Assembly (NCBI RefSeq): GCF_018131105.1
Contig: NZ_JAFCJI010000001.1
Span: forward strand, 2,356,001-2,420,000
Direction of reading: 5' to 3'
From: Bradyrhizobium manausense
GTDB lineage: Bacteria; Pseudomonadota; Alphaproteobacteria; Rhizobiales; Xanthobacteraceae
DNA: 64,000 nt
Numbering within the stretch: position 1 is the stretch's first letter; each line of letters starts with the position of its first letter. Of this stretch, positions 25,683 through 36,000 are shown piece after piece. The notes under the pieces were generated by a model. That model was not told the DNA's origin. It made no database searches and worked only from the letters and a program-made list of their open reading frames with translations. Both the position numbers and the translations under genes were made by a program.

Positions 25683-26360
25683 TCAGGCCGCGAGCTTGAG
25701 CAGATGTGCATCGTGGCGCACGAGGAACGCGCGCAGCAACTCCGGATAGTCCGCGCCGACCGCCGTGCGGACACTCGGACGTTTCGCGAGCTCCGCGCGC
25801 CAGGCGCGCACCTTCGGCACGTCATCAAAGATACCGTGCTCGGTCAGTTCGTCGAACAGGTCGAAATAGCGGAAGACCGGTGCGAAGACCGCATCGACGA
25901 GACTGAACGCTTCGCCGGCGAAATAAGGCCCAGCTCCAAGCGCTTCCTCGACACGCGCGAACTTCTCCGCAAGTGCCTGGCGCTTGCTCTCGAACGTCGC
26001 CGGATCCGCCGTGGTCTCCAGGCCCCAGAGATCGCCGAGGATCGCCGAGCCGAACTCCATCCAGGCGCGATGTTCGGCGCGCGTGAGCGCATCGTCCGGA
26101 TGCAGCTTGAGGCCTGCCTGCGTCTCCTCGATGTACTCGCAGATCACGTTGCTCTCGAACAGAGCGACCTCGCCCTTGTCGGTCGCAACCACCAGCACGG
26201 GCACCTTGCCGAGCGGCGACAGCTTCAGAAACCAGTCGGGCTTTTTGGCGAGATCGATATCGACGCGCTCAAAAGGCACGCCCTTCTCTTTCAGCGCGAT
26301 CACCGCGCGCTGAACGTACGGGCAAAGCTTGTGGCTGATCAGTTTCAGTGAAGCGGTCAT
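25683..26360 (-). CDS. Glutathione S-transferase family protein
   Basis: A 225-residue cytosolic GST. The thioredoxin-like N-domain has SHKLCPYVQRA (Cys13 at the active-site position, as in omega/SspA-like classes), the cis-proline in GKVPVLVV and the glutathione-binding ALFESNVICEYIEE. The C-domain is all-helical. It probably conjugates or reduces electrophiles or disulfides. The start at 26360 (MTASLKL) leaves the operator cluster intact upstream; a longer start at 26393 would begin inside an operator. It is the first gene of an operon with the SMR exporter, suggesting a detoxification module. Confidence 0.9.
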   Translation of the reverse strand: MTASLKLISHKLCPYVQRAVIALKEKGVPFERVDIDLAKKPDWFLKLSPLGKVPVLVVATDKGEVALFESNVICEYIEETQAGLKLHPDDALTRAEHRAWMEFGSAILGDLWGLETTADPATFESKRQALAEKFARVEEALGAGPYFAGEAFSLVDAVFAPVFRYFDLFDELTEHGIFDDVPKVRAWRAELAKRPSVRTAVGADYPELLRAFLVRHDAHLLKLAA

Positions 26361-26381
26361 GGCGTTGATCCCGGCGGTTCG

Positions 26382-26442
26382 ATGCATCTGCATCTAATAT
26401 AGATGCAATTGCATGCACTCGTCAAGATCAATGCACTTGCAT
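26382..26442 (-). promoter_or_regulatory. GST-sugE promoter with three ATGCA-N2-TGCAT operators
   Basis: On the coding (minus) strand, -35 TTGACG (26425-26420) and -10 TATATT (26401-26396) are 18 bp apart. Three copies of ATGCA-N2-TGCAT sit at 26382-26393 (near the start site), 26403-26414 (inside the spacer) and 26431-26442 (upstream of -35), with centres 21 and 28 bp apart. A larger perfect palindrome, TGCATCTAATATAGATGCA (26389-26407), spans the -10. This geometry is typical of repression by a dimeric regulator of the MarR or TetR kind; the regulator is not encoded next door. Confidence 0.75.
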
Positions 26443-26470
26443 CAACCAGGCGTGACCTCAGGCGATCGTC

Positions 26471-27574
26471 CTATGGTCTGGCGATCACCCCGCCCGTCAT
26501 CGGCATCGGCACGCCCGTGGTGGCCGGATAGGACAGCGGCAGGCCCTTCAGGCCGCGCGCGGCGAGGAAGCCGAAGGCCTGCGCCTCGATGGCATCGGAG
26601 GCCCAGCCGAGCGTCTCTGCGGCCTCGACGGTCGCCGAGCCCACCCGCTCTCGCAGCATGCGAAGCATGGTGAGATTGCGGGCTCCGCCGCCGCAGATGA
26701 TCCAGCTGCGCGGCCGCCGCGGCAGCAGGGGAATGATGCGCGCGATCGCAGCGGCGGTGAAAGCGGTCAGTGTCGCAGCGCCGTCCGCCGGCTGGACGTC
26801 GCCGAGCTTGAGCGCGGCAAAGTCGTTACGGTCGAGCGATTTCGGCGGCGGAAGAGCGAAGAACGGCAGTCCCAGCGCCCTTGCGATCCAGGCCTCATCG
26901 GCCTTGCCGAGGGCTGCGAACTTGCCTTCCGTATCGAACGCCTGGTTCATGGTGCGGTACATGAAATCGTCGAGCAGCGCGTTGCCGGGCCCTGTGTCGC
27001 ACGCGATCAGCGTGTCACTGCCGTCGATATAAGTGATGTTCGAGACGCCGCCGATATTGACCACGACGATCGGCCCCTCGCGCGCCAGTGAATTGGCGAG
27101 TGCCCGGTGATAGACCGGCACGAATGGCGCGCCCTGCCCGCCGGCCTCGACGTCGGCGGCGCGGAAATCATGCATCACGGGGATATGGATCGCCTTCGCC
27201 AGCGCCGGTGCGTCGCCGATCTGGACCGTCAGCCGCCGCTCGGGACGGTGCAGCACAGTCTGGCCGTGGAAGCCAACAATGTCGATCTCCTCCGGCTTCA
27301 TCCGGTTCTGGGCGACGAAGGCGGCGACCGCCTCGGCATGCGCCAGCGTCACCACGCGCTCGGCCTCGGCCAGGATCCCCGGCCTGGCATCGCGCTGCGG
27401 AAGGTTCACGGCCTCGGTCAGCGCCTGACGCAGCAGGCTGCGCTCGGCCGGGCTGTAGGGCCGGTAGCCGGACGGTCCGAACGATTTCACCTGCTTTCCG
27501 TCGGTTTCGATCAGCGCGACGTCCACCCCGTCCAGCGAGGTGCCGCTCATCAAACCGAGTGCCGTCAACATCAT
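26471..27574 (-). CDS. anmK: Anhydro-N-acetylmuramic acid kinase
   Basis: A 367-residue ASKHA-fold kinase. It phosphorylates and opens 1,6-anhydro-MurNAc to MurNAc-6-phosphate in cell-wall recycling. It shows the N-terminal GLMSGTSLDGVDVALIE phosphate loop, GFHGQTVLHRP, VNIGGVSNITYI, DTGPGNALLDDF and the C-terminal WIICGGGARNLTML. The ATG at 27574 (followed directly by another ATG at 27571) is preferred because the conserved region begins within a few residues. It is divergent from tyrS, a pairing common in proteobacteria. Confidence 0.93.
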   Translation of the reverse strand: MMLTALGLMSGTSLDGVDVALIETDGKQVKSFGPSGYRPYSPAERSLLRQALTEAVNLPQRDARPGILAEAERVVTLAHAEAVAAFVAQNRMKPEEIDIVGFHGQTVLHRPERRLTVQIGDAPALAKAIHIPVMHDFRAADVEAGGQGAPFVPVYHRALANSLAREGPIVVVNIGGVSNITYIDGSDTLIACDTGPGNALLDDFMYRTMNQAFDTEGKFAALGKADEAWIARALGLPFFALPPPKSLDRNDFAALKLGDVQPADGAATLTAFTAAAIARIIPLLPRRPRSWIICGGGARNLTMLRMLRERVGSATVEAAETLGWASDAIEAQAFGFLAARGLKGLPLSYPATTGVPMPMTGGVIARP

Positions 27575-27634
27575 CTCAAGCTGGCCTCGACGCCCCCCGC
27601 CCCGACGCCTGACTTGTATCAAACAAGCACATCT

Positions 27635-27640
27635 TATAAT
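27635..27640 (+). promoter_or_regulatory. Candidate -10 element for tyrS
   Basis: A perfect TATAAT lies at 27635-27640, about 95 bp before the tyrS ATG. The -35 is weak: CTTGTA sits 16 bp upstream. No T-box or other leader structure is apparent. Confidence 0.35.
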
Positions 27641-27734
27641 GCCACAACGCGCATTATTGCGGCAGCCCGGATGGCGCGGGTTCCTCAACTTGCGGCAATG
27701 ATCGTAAAATAAGAATGATCAGGTTCGCCGACAG

Positions 27735-28988
27735 ATGACTGTATTTAAATCGGATTTCCTCAATACCCTGCAAGAGCGTGGATTCATCCACCAGTGCTCC
27801 GATTTCGAGGGGCTGGACGCCCTCGCCGCCAAGGGCGAGGCGATCGCCTATGTCGGCTACGACTGTACCGCCCGCTCGCTGCACATCGGTAACTACCTGA
27901 CCATGATGATGCTGCACTGGCTGCAGCAGTCCGGCAACAAGCCGATTACGCTGATGGGCGGCGGCACCACCATGGTGGGCGATCCCTCCGGCAAGGACGA
28001 GACGCGCGCGATCCGCACCGTCGCCGAAATCGAAGCCAACAAGGCGTCGATCCGCGGCGTGTTCGCAAAGGTACTGCGCTATGGCGAGGCCAAGAGCGAC
28101 GCCATCATGCTGGACAATGCCGAGTGGCTGACCAAGCTCAACTGGATCGAGATGCTGCGCGACGTCGGCAAGCATTTCTCGGTCAACCGCATGCTGACGA
28201 TGGACTCCGTACGCCTGCGCCTCGAGCGCGAGCAGGAGATGAGCTTCATCGAGTTCAACTACATGATTTGCCAGGCCTACGACTTCGTCGAATTGGCCAA
28301 GCGCACCGGCTGCCATTTGCAGATGGGCGGCTCGGACCAGTGGGGCAATATCATCATGGGCGTCGATCTCGGCCGCCGCATGGGCACGCATCAGCTGTTT
28401 GCCCTGACGACGCCGCTGCTGACGACCGCCTCGGGCGCCAAGATGGGCAAGACTGCACAAGGCGCGGTGTGGCTCAACGCCGACCAGTTCTCGCCCTATG
28501 ATTTCTGGCAGTACTGGCGCAATACCGAGGATGCCGACGTCGGCAAATTCCTGAAGTTGTTCACGACGCTGCCAATGAGCGAGATCAAGAAGCTCGAGGC
28601 GCTCGGCGGCTCCGAGATCAACGAGGCCAAGAAGGTGCTCGCAACGGAAGCGACCGCGCTGCTGCATGGTCGCGACGCCGCGAACGAAGCCGCCGAAACA
28701 GCGCGCCGCACCTTCGAGGAAGGTGCGCTCGCCGAAAGCCTGCCGACGGTAGAAATTCCGCGCGGCGAACTGGACGCCGGGCTCGGCGTGCTGAACGCCT
28801 TCGTCAAGGCCGGCCTCGTTGCCTCCAATGGCGAAGCGCGTCGCCAGATCAAGGGCGGCGGCCTGCGCGTCAACGATGCGGCAGTCACCGACGAGAAAAT
28901 GGCGCTGTCGGCAGCCAGTCTGACGCCGGAAGGCGTGATCAAGCTGTCCTTCGGCAAGAAGAAGCACGTCCTCCTCAAGCCTGCATAG
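27735..28988 (+). CDS. tyrS: Tyrosyl-tRNA synthetase
   Basis: A 417-residue class I aminoacyl-tRNA synthetase charging tRNA-Tyr. The HIGH motif appears as HIGN (50-53) and the KMSKS loop as KMGKT (236-240). The tyrosine-binding region YDCTARSLH and GGSDQWGNI are clear. The C-terminal ~65 residues ([36 protein letters not shown]) form an S4 RNA-binding domain. Length and domains are those of the standard bacterial enzyme. Confidence 0.97.
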   Translation: MTVFKSDFLNTLQERGFIHQCSDFEGLDALAAKGEAIAYVGYDCTARSLHIGNYLTMMMLHWLQQSGNKPITLMGGGTTMVGDPSGKDETRAIRTVAEIEANKASIRGVFAKVLRYGEAKSDAIMLDNAEWLTKLNWIEMLRDVGKHFSVNRMLTMDSVRLRLEREQEMSFIEFNYMICQAYDFVELAKRTGCHLQMGGSDQWGNIIMGVDLGRRMGTHQLFALTTPLLTTASGAKMGKTAQGAVWLNADQFSPYDFWQYWRNTEDADVGKFLKLFTTLPMSEIKKLEALGGSEINEAKKVLATEATALLHGRDAANEAAETARRTFEEGALAESLPTVEIPRGELDAGLGVLNAFVKAGLVASNGEARRQIKGGGLRVNDAAVTDEKMALSAASLTPEGVIKLSFGKKKHVLLKPA

Positions 28989-29009
28989 GCGTATGAGCTT
29001 TTGATGCTT

Positions 29010-29039
29010 GTCAGGGCGCGCCGAAGCGCGCTCCCTGAC
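29010..29039 (+). other. Strong hairpin between tyrS and MFS gene
   Basis: GTCAGGG (29010-29016) pairs with CCCTGAC (29033-29039), and CGCGC with GCGCG inside, separated by a CT bulge and a CGAA loop. There is no U-tract. It ends 5 nt before the MFS ATG, so it would bury the ribosome-binding region. Attenuation or translational control of the MFS gene is possible, as is a factor-dependent end for tyrS. Confidence 0.5.
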
Positions 29040-29044
29040 GGACA

Positions 29045-30301
29045 ATGGATCAGAAGACACCCAAGGAAACGGCTGGGGAACAAGAAGTCGCACAGCAAGG
29101 CGCGGTGCGCACCGCCCTCGTCGTGCTCGCGCTGTGCTTCACGCTGGCCGTGCTCGGCCGCGGCCTGAGCGAGAGCTTCACCGTCTTCCTCAAGCCGATC
29201 TCTGAAAACTTCGGCTGGGACCGCGGTCAGGTCGTCTCGATCTATTCGCTGACATGGCTCATCAGCGGACTAACCGCGCCACTGGTCGGTCGCCTGTTCG
29301 ATCATTCCGGACCACGCATCGTCTACGCGCTCGGCCTGTTGCTGCTCGGCTCGGCCTTCCTGATTGCGGGGCATGCACAGTCGCTCTGGCAATTCCAGCT
29401 TTCGATCGGATTGTGCGTCGGCATCGGCGTCGCCTTCATCGGCAACGTGCCGAACTCGATCCTGCTCGGCCGCTGGTTCGGGCCAAAGCTGCCGACCGCG
29501 ATGGCGGTTGTGTACTCGGCCATGGGCGGCGGTGTGTTGGCACTGCTGCCGGCGTCGCAACTCCTGATCGATCATCTCGGCTGGCGCGAGACCTACCAGC
29601 TCTACGGCTTCGCCGCGCTCGGCCTGCTGGTGCCGTTCATGCTCCTGCCCTGGCGCAGATTCGCAGCCGGCTCGCCTTATGTGGCAAAGAAGACCGATCC
29701 TGATTTCATCGACAATGGCTGGACGCTCGTGAGCGCGATGCGCCACCATGCGTTCTGGGCGCTGTTCTCGACCTTCTTCTTCACCGCGGTCGGCATGTAC
29801 TGCATCGCGGCCCAGATCGTTGCCTATCTGATCGATGCCGGCTTCCCGCCGCTTCAGGCTGCAACGGCCTGGGGCTTTTCGGGGGTCGTGCTGGTGTTTG
29901 GCATGATCGGCGTCTCCGCGCTCGACGGGCTGATCGGACGCCGACCGTCCGTGCTGCTCAGCTACGCGATCTCGATCCTCGGCATCTTCCTGCTCTGGCT
30001 GCTTCAGTATTATCCAAACGTCATTCTGCTCACCGGCTTCGTCGTGTGCTTCGGCAGCATGATGGGATCGCGCGGGCCGCTGATCACGGCGACCGCGATG
30101 AAGATCTTCCGGGGCAAACGGGTCGGCACCATCTTCGGCACGATCTCGATCGGCAGCGGCCTTGGCTCTGCGTTCGGCTCCTGGAGCGGCGGCCTGATCC
30201 ACGACGCCACCCATGGCTACAACGCGCTGCTCGTCTTCGCACTTGCGAGCGTCGTGCTTGGAATGATTCCATTTCTGATTGTGCCCGCCTTGCGGCGCTA
30301 G
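29045..30301 (+). CDS. MFS transporter (OFA/monocarboxylate-type)
   Basis: A 418-residue major facilitator with twelve predicted membrane helices and a charged ~20-residue N-terminus. The segment GRGLSESFTVFLKPISENFGWDRGQVVSIYSLTWLISGL resembles the OFA and monocarboxylate-porter groups, whose cytoplasmic loop 2-3 carries G-R-L-x-D (here GRLFDHSGPR). A substrate such as a small organic acid is plausible but unproven. The translation start region is overlapped by a strong hairpin. Confidence 0.85.
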   Translation: MDQKTPKETAGEQEVAQQGAVRTALVVLALCFTLAVLGRGLSESFTVFLKPISENFGWDRGQVVSIYSLTWLISGLTAPLVGRLFDHSGPRIVYALGLLLLGSAFLIAGHAQSLWQFQLSIGLCVGIGVAFIGNVPNSILLGRWFGPKLPTAMAVVYSAMGGGVLALLPASQLLIDHLGWRETYQLYGFAALGLLVPFMLLPWRRFAAGSPYVAKKTDPDFIDNGWTLVSAMRHHAFWALFSTFFFTAVGMYCIAAQIVAYLIDAGFPPLQAATAWGFSGVVLVFGMIGVSALDGLIGRRPSVLLSYAISILGIFLLWLLQYYPNVILLTGFVVCFGSMMGSRGPLITATAMKIFRGKRVGTIFGTISIGSGLGSAFGSWSGGLIHDATHGYNALLVFALASVVLGMIPFLIVPALRR

Positions 30302-30413
30302 GTCTCCCAGAGGTAACCTGCATTCATCGGCGTCACCGGGGAACTACGGGCGGTGCGACGCGTAGTCGCTTAAAAATGCGAACAGCGCGTGGCTGAAATC
30401 ACAGCCTGCGGTG

Positions 30414-30438
30414 TTTTGTCCGACATGACAAAATTGTC
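30414..30438 (+). promoter_or_regulatory. Inverted-repeat operator candidate upstream of doxX
   Basis: TTTTGTC (30414-30420) and GACAAAA (30427-30433) form a perfect 7-bp inverted repeat with a 6-bp spacer. A third half-site TTGTC follows at 30434-30438, so GACAA half-sites alternate in orientation three times. It lies about 85 bp before the doxX ATG. Confidence 0.45.
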
Positions 30439-30519
30439 AGCGCTAATTGACCTGGCGCAGCTTGCAGGGCGGAACCGAATGCGGTCCTAGTCGCAGCATT
30501 GGATGGAGGGCACGAACCA

Positions 30520-30957
30520 ATGAACTTTCCCTATCTCACTCGCTTTCAGCCGGTTCTCTTGAGCCTGTTTCGCTTCATCACTGGACTGCTGCTGTTCCAG
30601 TATGGCGTGGCCAAGCTGTTCAAGTTCCCGGTGCTTCCCTACTTCGCCGACATTCCGCCGTTGATCTATGTGGCCGGCACGCTTGAGCTGGTGCTCGGCG
30701 CGGCCCTGATGCTCGGCTTGTTCACCCGCCTCACTGCTTTCATCCTGTCGGGTGAAATGGCCTTCGCCTACTTCATGGGCCATGTGATGAAGACCGGAAC
30801 GCCGGTGCTCCTGCCGCTGCTCAACGGCGGCACCGCCGCGATCCTGTTCTGCTTCGCCTGCCTCTACATCTCGGCAGCCGGCGGCGGTTCGGTCAGCGTC
30901 GATGCGTTGATCGGCAAGGAGAGCGACGCAACGGGCGGCGCCTTCGCACGGCGCTGA
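30520..30957 (+). CDS. DoxX family membrane protein
   Basis: A 145-residue four-helix protein of the DoxX family: SLFRFITGLLLFQYGVAKLF in helix 1, GTLELVLGAALMLGLFTRL in helix 2, and FILSGEMAFAYFMGHV in helix 3. The family is linked to respiratory-chain or thiol/oxidative-stress membrane complexes, but most members are uncharacterised. The start at 30520 (MNFPYLTRF) has GGAGGG 9 nt upstream, which rules against a start at 30499. Confidence 0.88.
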   Translation: MNFPYLTRFQPVLLSLFRFITGLLLFQYGVAKLFKFPVLPYFADIPPLIYVAGTLELVLGAALMLGLFTRLTAFILSGEMAFAYFMGHVMKTGTPVLLPLLNGGTAAILFCFACLYISAAGGGSVSVDALIGKESDATGGAFARR

Positions 30958-30979
30958 CGCGCACCACCAACCACGCGCA

Positions 30980-31010
30980 AGATGGCGCCGGCGATTTGCC
31001 GGCGCCGTCT
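30980..31010. terminator. GC-rich hairpin terminator after doxX
   Basis: GGCGCCGGC (30984-30992) pairs with GCCGGCGCC (30998-31006) around GATTT. It extends outward through AAGA/TCTT with one G-T wobble. It lies 23 bp after the doxX stop and directly after the small minus-strand gene, so it can serve both strands. The U-tract is short. Confidence 0.65.
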
Positions 31011-31096
31011 TAGCGAGAGCCCAGCACGTTCCAGATCAGAACGAGGGCCGCGACAAGCAGCACGGACATGATGAGGCGGTGAACGATTCGGTTCAT
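31010..31096 (-). CDS. 28-residue single-helix membrane peptide (putative)
   Basis: A short open frame reading MNRIVHRLIMSVLLVAALVL and then IWNVLGSR. A basic N-terminus is followed by one 17-19 residue hydrophobic helix, the topology of regulatory or structural small membrane peptides. The ATG is at 31096 with CCGGACCT upstream, a mediocre ribosome-binding site. A strong hairpin begins at its stop. Conservation cannot be judged here, so the gene is plausible but unproven. Confidence 0.45.
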   Translation of the reverse strand: MNRIVHRLIMSVLLVAALVLIWNVLGSR

Positions 31097-31314
31097 TGCA
31101 GGTCCGGCCAGGTGCGATCATCACCAAAGTCTGAGATCGTTTTTCTCCCGCAAGAATACGGGTGCGCGGCGCTGCATGGCGTTTTGCCTGCACGCTTGCG
31201 CATATGGCGGCAAAGCCGCTCCAGTGCGGCAAGCGCCGACAGGTCTATCTTCATGATTGGTAAGAACTTCATGCTAGCGATGGGACCAATAACAAACATG
31301 TCGTAGGGGCTACG

Positions 31315-33009
31315 ATGAAGCTGCTGAGTCATTTGAAGATCCGCACCAAGCTCACCAGCATGGTGTGCCTCGCAGCTCTAACCGTCACCGCTATCATCGC
31401 GGTATCGGCGGTCCTCAGCAAGAGCCGCATGATGGACGACAGGGTCCAGCAGATGAAGGCCGCGGTCGATCTGCTCCACGGCCTTGCGCAGAATTTCCAG
31501 GATGACGTCGCCGCCGGCAAGATGACGTTGGACGACGCCAAGCTCCAGTTTCGCCAGCGTGCCCGCAACATGAAGTTCGGCGGCGGCCAAGGCTATCCCG
31601 TCGTCTACAACCCCGACACGTCGATCCTGGTCAACGGCGCCAATCCTCAGCTCGAAGGCAAGATCACAGGCGCCACGGATTCGAACGGCGTCTTGATTGC
31701 CGATGCTCAGCTCAATGCCGCGAGGCAAGCGCCGCAAGGCGGAGTCACATCCTATCTCTACCCGCGTCCGGGACAGAAGGAGGCCGTCCGCAAGACCGTG
31801 TTCGTCCGCCAGTTCACGCCCTGGAACGCCACGATCAGCTACGGCCTTTACGTCGACGATATCGACGCCGACGTGCGTGCGCTCACGCTCGAACTGGCCG
31901 CGATCGGCGGCGGCCTGATGCTGCTGATGGCGACGCTGTCCTGGCTGATCGCCCGCGATGTGCTCAGCGCGCTCAACCGCCAGAAGTCCCGTATGCAGGA
32001 CATTGCCGACGGCTCCATCGACAGGCCGGTCGAGGAGACCGATCGCGGCGACGAGATCGGCCGCATGGCAGAGACGCTGGAAGTGCTCAGGCGGACCGCC
32101 TTGACGGCACGTAACCTGGAGGCCGAGCAGGTCGCAGCCAAGGCGCGCAGCGAGCAGGAAAAGCGTGACGCCCTGATCTCGCTTGCCGATCGTTTCGATG
32201 CGTCCGTCGGTCAGCTCGTCGGCATGATGGCCTCGGGCTCCGGCGAGCTGGAGACCACGGCCAAGTCGATGTCGTCGACTGCGGAGGGCACCAATCAACG
32301 CGCCACCCTGGTCGGCTCGGCTGCGACTGAAGCAAGCCAGCGCGTGCAGACGGTGGCGGCCGCCGCCGAAGAGCTCTCCTCCTCCATCACTGAAATCAGC
32401 CGCCAGGTCGCGCAGTCGGCCGAAGTGACCGGCCGCGCGGTGGAAAGCGCACGCCGCACCGACACCATCGTGCGCGCACTGTCCGAGGGCGCCCAGCAGA
32501 TCGAGCACGTCGCCGAGCTGATTTCCAGCATCGCGGCACAGACCAATCTCCTCGCACTCAACGCCACCATCGAGGCCGCGCGCGCCGGTGAAGCCGGCCG
32601 CGGTTTTGCCGTCGTCGCCTCCGAGGTGAAGTCGCTGGCGAGCCAGACCGCGGAAGCCACCCGCGAGATCGGTGACAAGATCGCCCAGATCCAGGGCGCA
32701 ACGAAAGAAGCCGTCGACGCCATCGGCGGCATCACCACCACCATCGAGGAAGTCAGCCGGATCGCCACCTCGATCGGCGCGGCCATCGAGGAGCAAGGTG
32801 CTGCCACCGCCGAGATCGCGCGCAGCGTCTCGCAGACCGCCGAGGCCACCAAGGAGGTCACCACCAATATCGGTGGCGTCAGCACGGCGGCCAACGAAAC
32901 CGGCAACGCGGCCGGCATGGTGCTCGCGGCCGCGTCGAATCTCTCCAAGCAAGCCGAGCAGCTTTCGGGCGAAGTCGGAACATTTTTGGCAGGCGTGCGC
33001 GCGGCGTAA
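31315..33009 (+). CDS. Methyl-accepting chemotaxis protein with Cache sensor
   Basis: A 564-residue chemoreceptor. TM1 is at about 14-34. A periplasmic single-Cache domain follows (35-185; [23 protein letters not shown] and [26 protein letters not shown] are typical sCache_2 features binding small organic acids). TM2 is near 188-212, then HAMP ([30 protein letters not shown]). The signalling domain has the highly conserved hairpin tip region [37 protein letters not shown]. There is no C-terminal CheR tether. No che genes are nearby, so it is an orphan receptor reporting to distant arrays. The ligand is unknown. Confidence 0.93.
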   Translation: MKLLSHLKIRTKLTSMVCLAALTVTAIIAVSAVLSKSRMMDDRVQQMKAAVDLLHGLAQNFQDDVAAGKMTLDDAKLQFRQRARNMKFGGGQGYPVVYNPDTSILVNGANPQLEGKITGATDSNGVLIADAQLNAARQAPQGGVTSYLYPRPGQKEAVRKTVFVRQFTPWNATISYGLYVDDIDADVRALTLELAAIGGGLMLLMATLSWLIARDVLSALNRQKSRMQDIADGSIDRPVEETDRGDEIGRMAETLEVLRRTALTARNLEAEQVAAKARSEQEKRDALISLADRFDASVGQLVGMMASGSGELETTAKSMSSTAEGTNQRATLVGSAATEASQRVQTVAAAAEELSSSITEISRQVAQSAEVTGRAVESARRTDTIVRALSEGAQQIEHVAELISSIAAQTNLLALNATIEAARAGEAGRGFAVVASEVKSLASQTAEATREIGDKIAQIQGATKEAVDAIGGITTTIEEVSRIATSIGAAIEEQGAATAEIARSVSQTAEATKEVTTNIGGVSTAANETGNAAGMVLAAASNLSKQAEQLSGEVGTFLAGVRAA

Positions 33010-33041
33010 GCGGCGCAAAAGTCTCAGCGGGAGATCTTCAG

Positions 33042-33061
33042 GCCCGGGCACATTCCCGGGC
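33042..33061. terminator. Hairpin between chemoreceptor and YhdP-like gene
   Basis: GCCCGGG (33042-33048) pairs with CCCGGGC (33055-33061) across a CACATT loop, between two convergent genes. There is no U-tract, so intrinsic termination is uncertain. Confidence 0.4.
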
Positions 33062-33074
33062 AAGGACGGCGCGG

Positions 33075-36000
33075 CTAACGCCGCGCGAGGCTGCAGCCGT
33101 TCGACAACGTCCTTGCCGATCCCGTCGAGCTGTCACCGGAATGCGACGACGGCAGTTCGTCGATCGGCGCGTTCTGCTGCTTGCCGGTGTTGAACTCGAA
33201 GATCTTGCGGAACAATCCCGGTGCCATCGCGGAAATCGGGTTCACGCGCATCGACGGCTTGTCCGGCGTACCGACCACCTCGTAGGTCACTCCGATCAAG
33301 CCCTCGTTGTTGCCGCCACCGAGGAAGATACCGAAAAGCGGAATCTGTCCGAAGATGTTGTTCACGCCGTACATCGGCACGAACGTGCCGCTCATGCACA
33401 CCTGGTTGCCGGGATAGTCGATCGAACCTTCAATGGTGGCGCCGATCATCGGACCTTTCACCACGCCATCGCGGACTGTCAGCGCGCCGTTCTGCCGGGT
33501 GAATTCGGCGCGCAACGCGCTGAAGGACACCCCGGTCCCGGTCCCGTTGGGTGCGCCCGCAGCCACCCGATCGAGCTGCCCCTCTCCCTTCACGGTGAAA
33601 TCGCGCACATTGATGAGGCCTTCCCTGGGCACCGAAGCATCCGCCGCGGGCGGCTCCATCGCCACCACCATCTGGCCACCGACGGCCTTGGTATAGGTGT
33701 CGGTGAACTTCAGCAGCGATCCGGCATCATTGGTCTGGAGATAGATCACCTCGCGGCTGCCTTGCGCCCGCCCGCCGCGCAGATCGGCCGCAACCGGGGT
33801 GTTCTGGCCGATCCTGCCGCTCAGCGAGAACGCCTTGATGGCCCCGCTCCGCTTCGACATCTTGGCGTCGACGCTGCGCATCGTCTCGCCGTTGAATCCG
33901 GCGACCGTGCCGAGCTTCACATCGATGTCGAAATCGACATTCTTCAGCTTGCTCTTGCTGTCGTCCTTGGAATTGCCTGAGATCGCCGACTTCAGGAAGC
34001 CGCGGCCGTCGAACACGTCGCCGCGCATGGTGCCCCTGATCACGCCGTCCTGACCTCGCTCCACCTTCAACGACGTCTTGTCGCCATCGGACGGCGCGTA
34101 GACCGGGAAATTCGCGTTCATGAGGTCGCCGTTCGGGTCGACTTCCAGCGACCCCTTGATCGAAGCGCCGCCGCCTTCGATCACGATGTCCTCGAGCCGC
34201 GTCGATTGTGCTGTCGGCACCACCTTGAACGTCGCCTTGCTCGATTTGCCCGGCAGCTTGACCCAGCCGGGAAGGATGTTGTCGAGCTTGACCGAGGTGA
34301 GGTCAGCCTCGATGCCGAGCTTCGTCGTCTGGTCGGGACCGCCGGCAATCTTGCCCGAGACCTTGATCGGCACTGATCCGCTGACCGCGGGGCTGAGGTC
34401 GAAGCCCAGCCGGGCCCGGCCGGCGTCGTCCAGCGTCGTCTGGAGCTTGACGTCGGCGTCGCCATCAGTCGCCTTGCGGTAGTCGAGCGAGGCCGCCTGC
34501 CCGTTGATCTTGACGTCGCCCTTGACCTGATAGCCCTGGTTGTTGGCGACGATCTTGAGATTGTTGGCCTCGAGCTTCTGGTTCATCACCAGCTTGTCGG
34601 CGGCAAAGCCGTTGAGATCGGCCGTGACGGCGTAGACGGTGTCCGCCTTGGTCAGTTCACCCTTGACCGGCAGAGCGAGCTGGATGTTCGCCGTGAACGT
34701 GCCCTTGCTGGTGTTGGGATCGACGACGGTCGACGACAGATCGCTGAGCCGATCATTCGACAGCATTTCGGCCGCCGCCGGCACCGGACCATCGACGCGG
34801 AAGCGCGTCCGCGACGGCGACGGCTTCGGCGCCATGTCGGGCACTTCGAAGGTGAAGTCGGAGATCGTGATCTTGCGGCCCGCGGGCGTGTCGGCAATGC
34901 CCTGGGCGATATTCACGGTGGCCGTGCGTCCGGTCACGTGCGCCTTGAGGTCGGCGTCGTGCACGACGGGCATGCCGTCCACGGGGCGAACCGTGACGCC
35001 GCTCGCCACGATATTGACCGACAGGCCGTCATCCGGAATCGGCGGTCCTTTGCGCGGAAGGTTGCGCGTCGGTGAGTTGACGCCGACCTCGATGCGCTGA
35101 AGCGTTCCGCGCTCGATCCGCTCGATCACCCATTGGCGCAACTCCGGCACCACCAGCGTCGGCCACATCCGCTTCAGCGCGGAGGCCGACATTGGCGTTC
35201 CCGCAAAGCCGAGCGTCAGGCGCGGCTCACCCGAATAGTCGATCGCGCCGGTGCCGGCGACACCGATCTCGCCGTTGCTGATGTCGGCCTGCGTCAGCAG
35301 CAGGCGCTTGTGGTCGGTGTCGAAGCGGAAGCCGATCGCGATGCGGTTGAAGACCAGCGGAGGCTCGTTGTCGATGCCGCCGAGCAGGATCGAACCGCCG
35401 CTGAAGCCGAGCTGCCAGTCGTTGGTGGTGCCGTTCGGCGGCTCCAGATGAGCCAGCAGCGTCATGCGATTGGCGCCCGACAGAATCTTGAACGGTGCGA
35501 CCAGCACCCGCCGTCCCGCGTCCCACTCGACGTTGATCTCGGCCGAGTCGATCGCCATCGGATAGTCAGGCGTGTCGGTGTCGATGATGTTGCCCGCGCC
35601 GATCGTGACCTTGCCGCGGAAGAAGGTTGGCACGCCGTCACGGCCGAGTTCGCCCTTCATCTCGCCGGTCAGGGGCAGATCGGCCGTATAGGTCAGGTCC
35701 TTGACGCGCAGCGCCAGCAGGATGTTGGAGGTCGAGACCTTGTCTGCGCGGATATCGACCGAACGTACGCCGTTCTCTGTGGGCCCGATCGTGGCGCGCA
35801 GCGACCACGGATGCGCTCCCTCCTCGCCGAGGCTGAGGGCAACACCGCCATGGCTCGGCCGGCGCAGGCTGAGCGTGATGTTCTCGAACGTCCATTTGCT
35901 GCCGCGCTGCTGGTCGTCGACAATCAGATTGCCGTTCTTGAGACCGATCTCGTTGAGGTTCTGGCCGTCGAGGCCGGTCATGCTCAGGCTGTCGAGCCAG

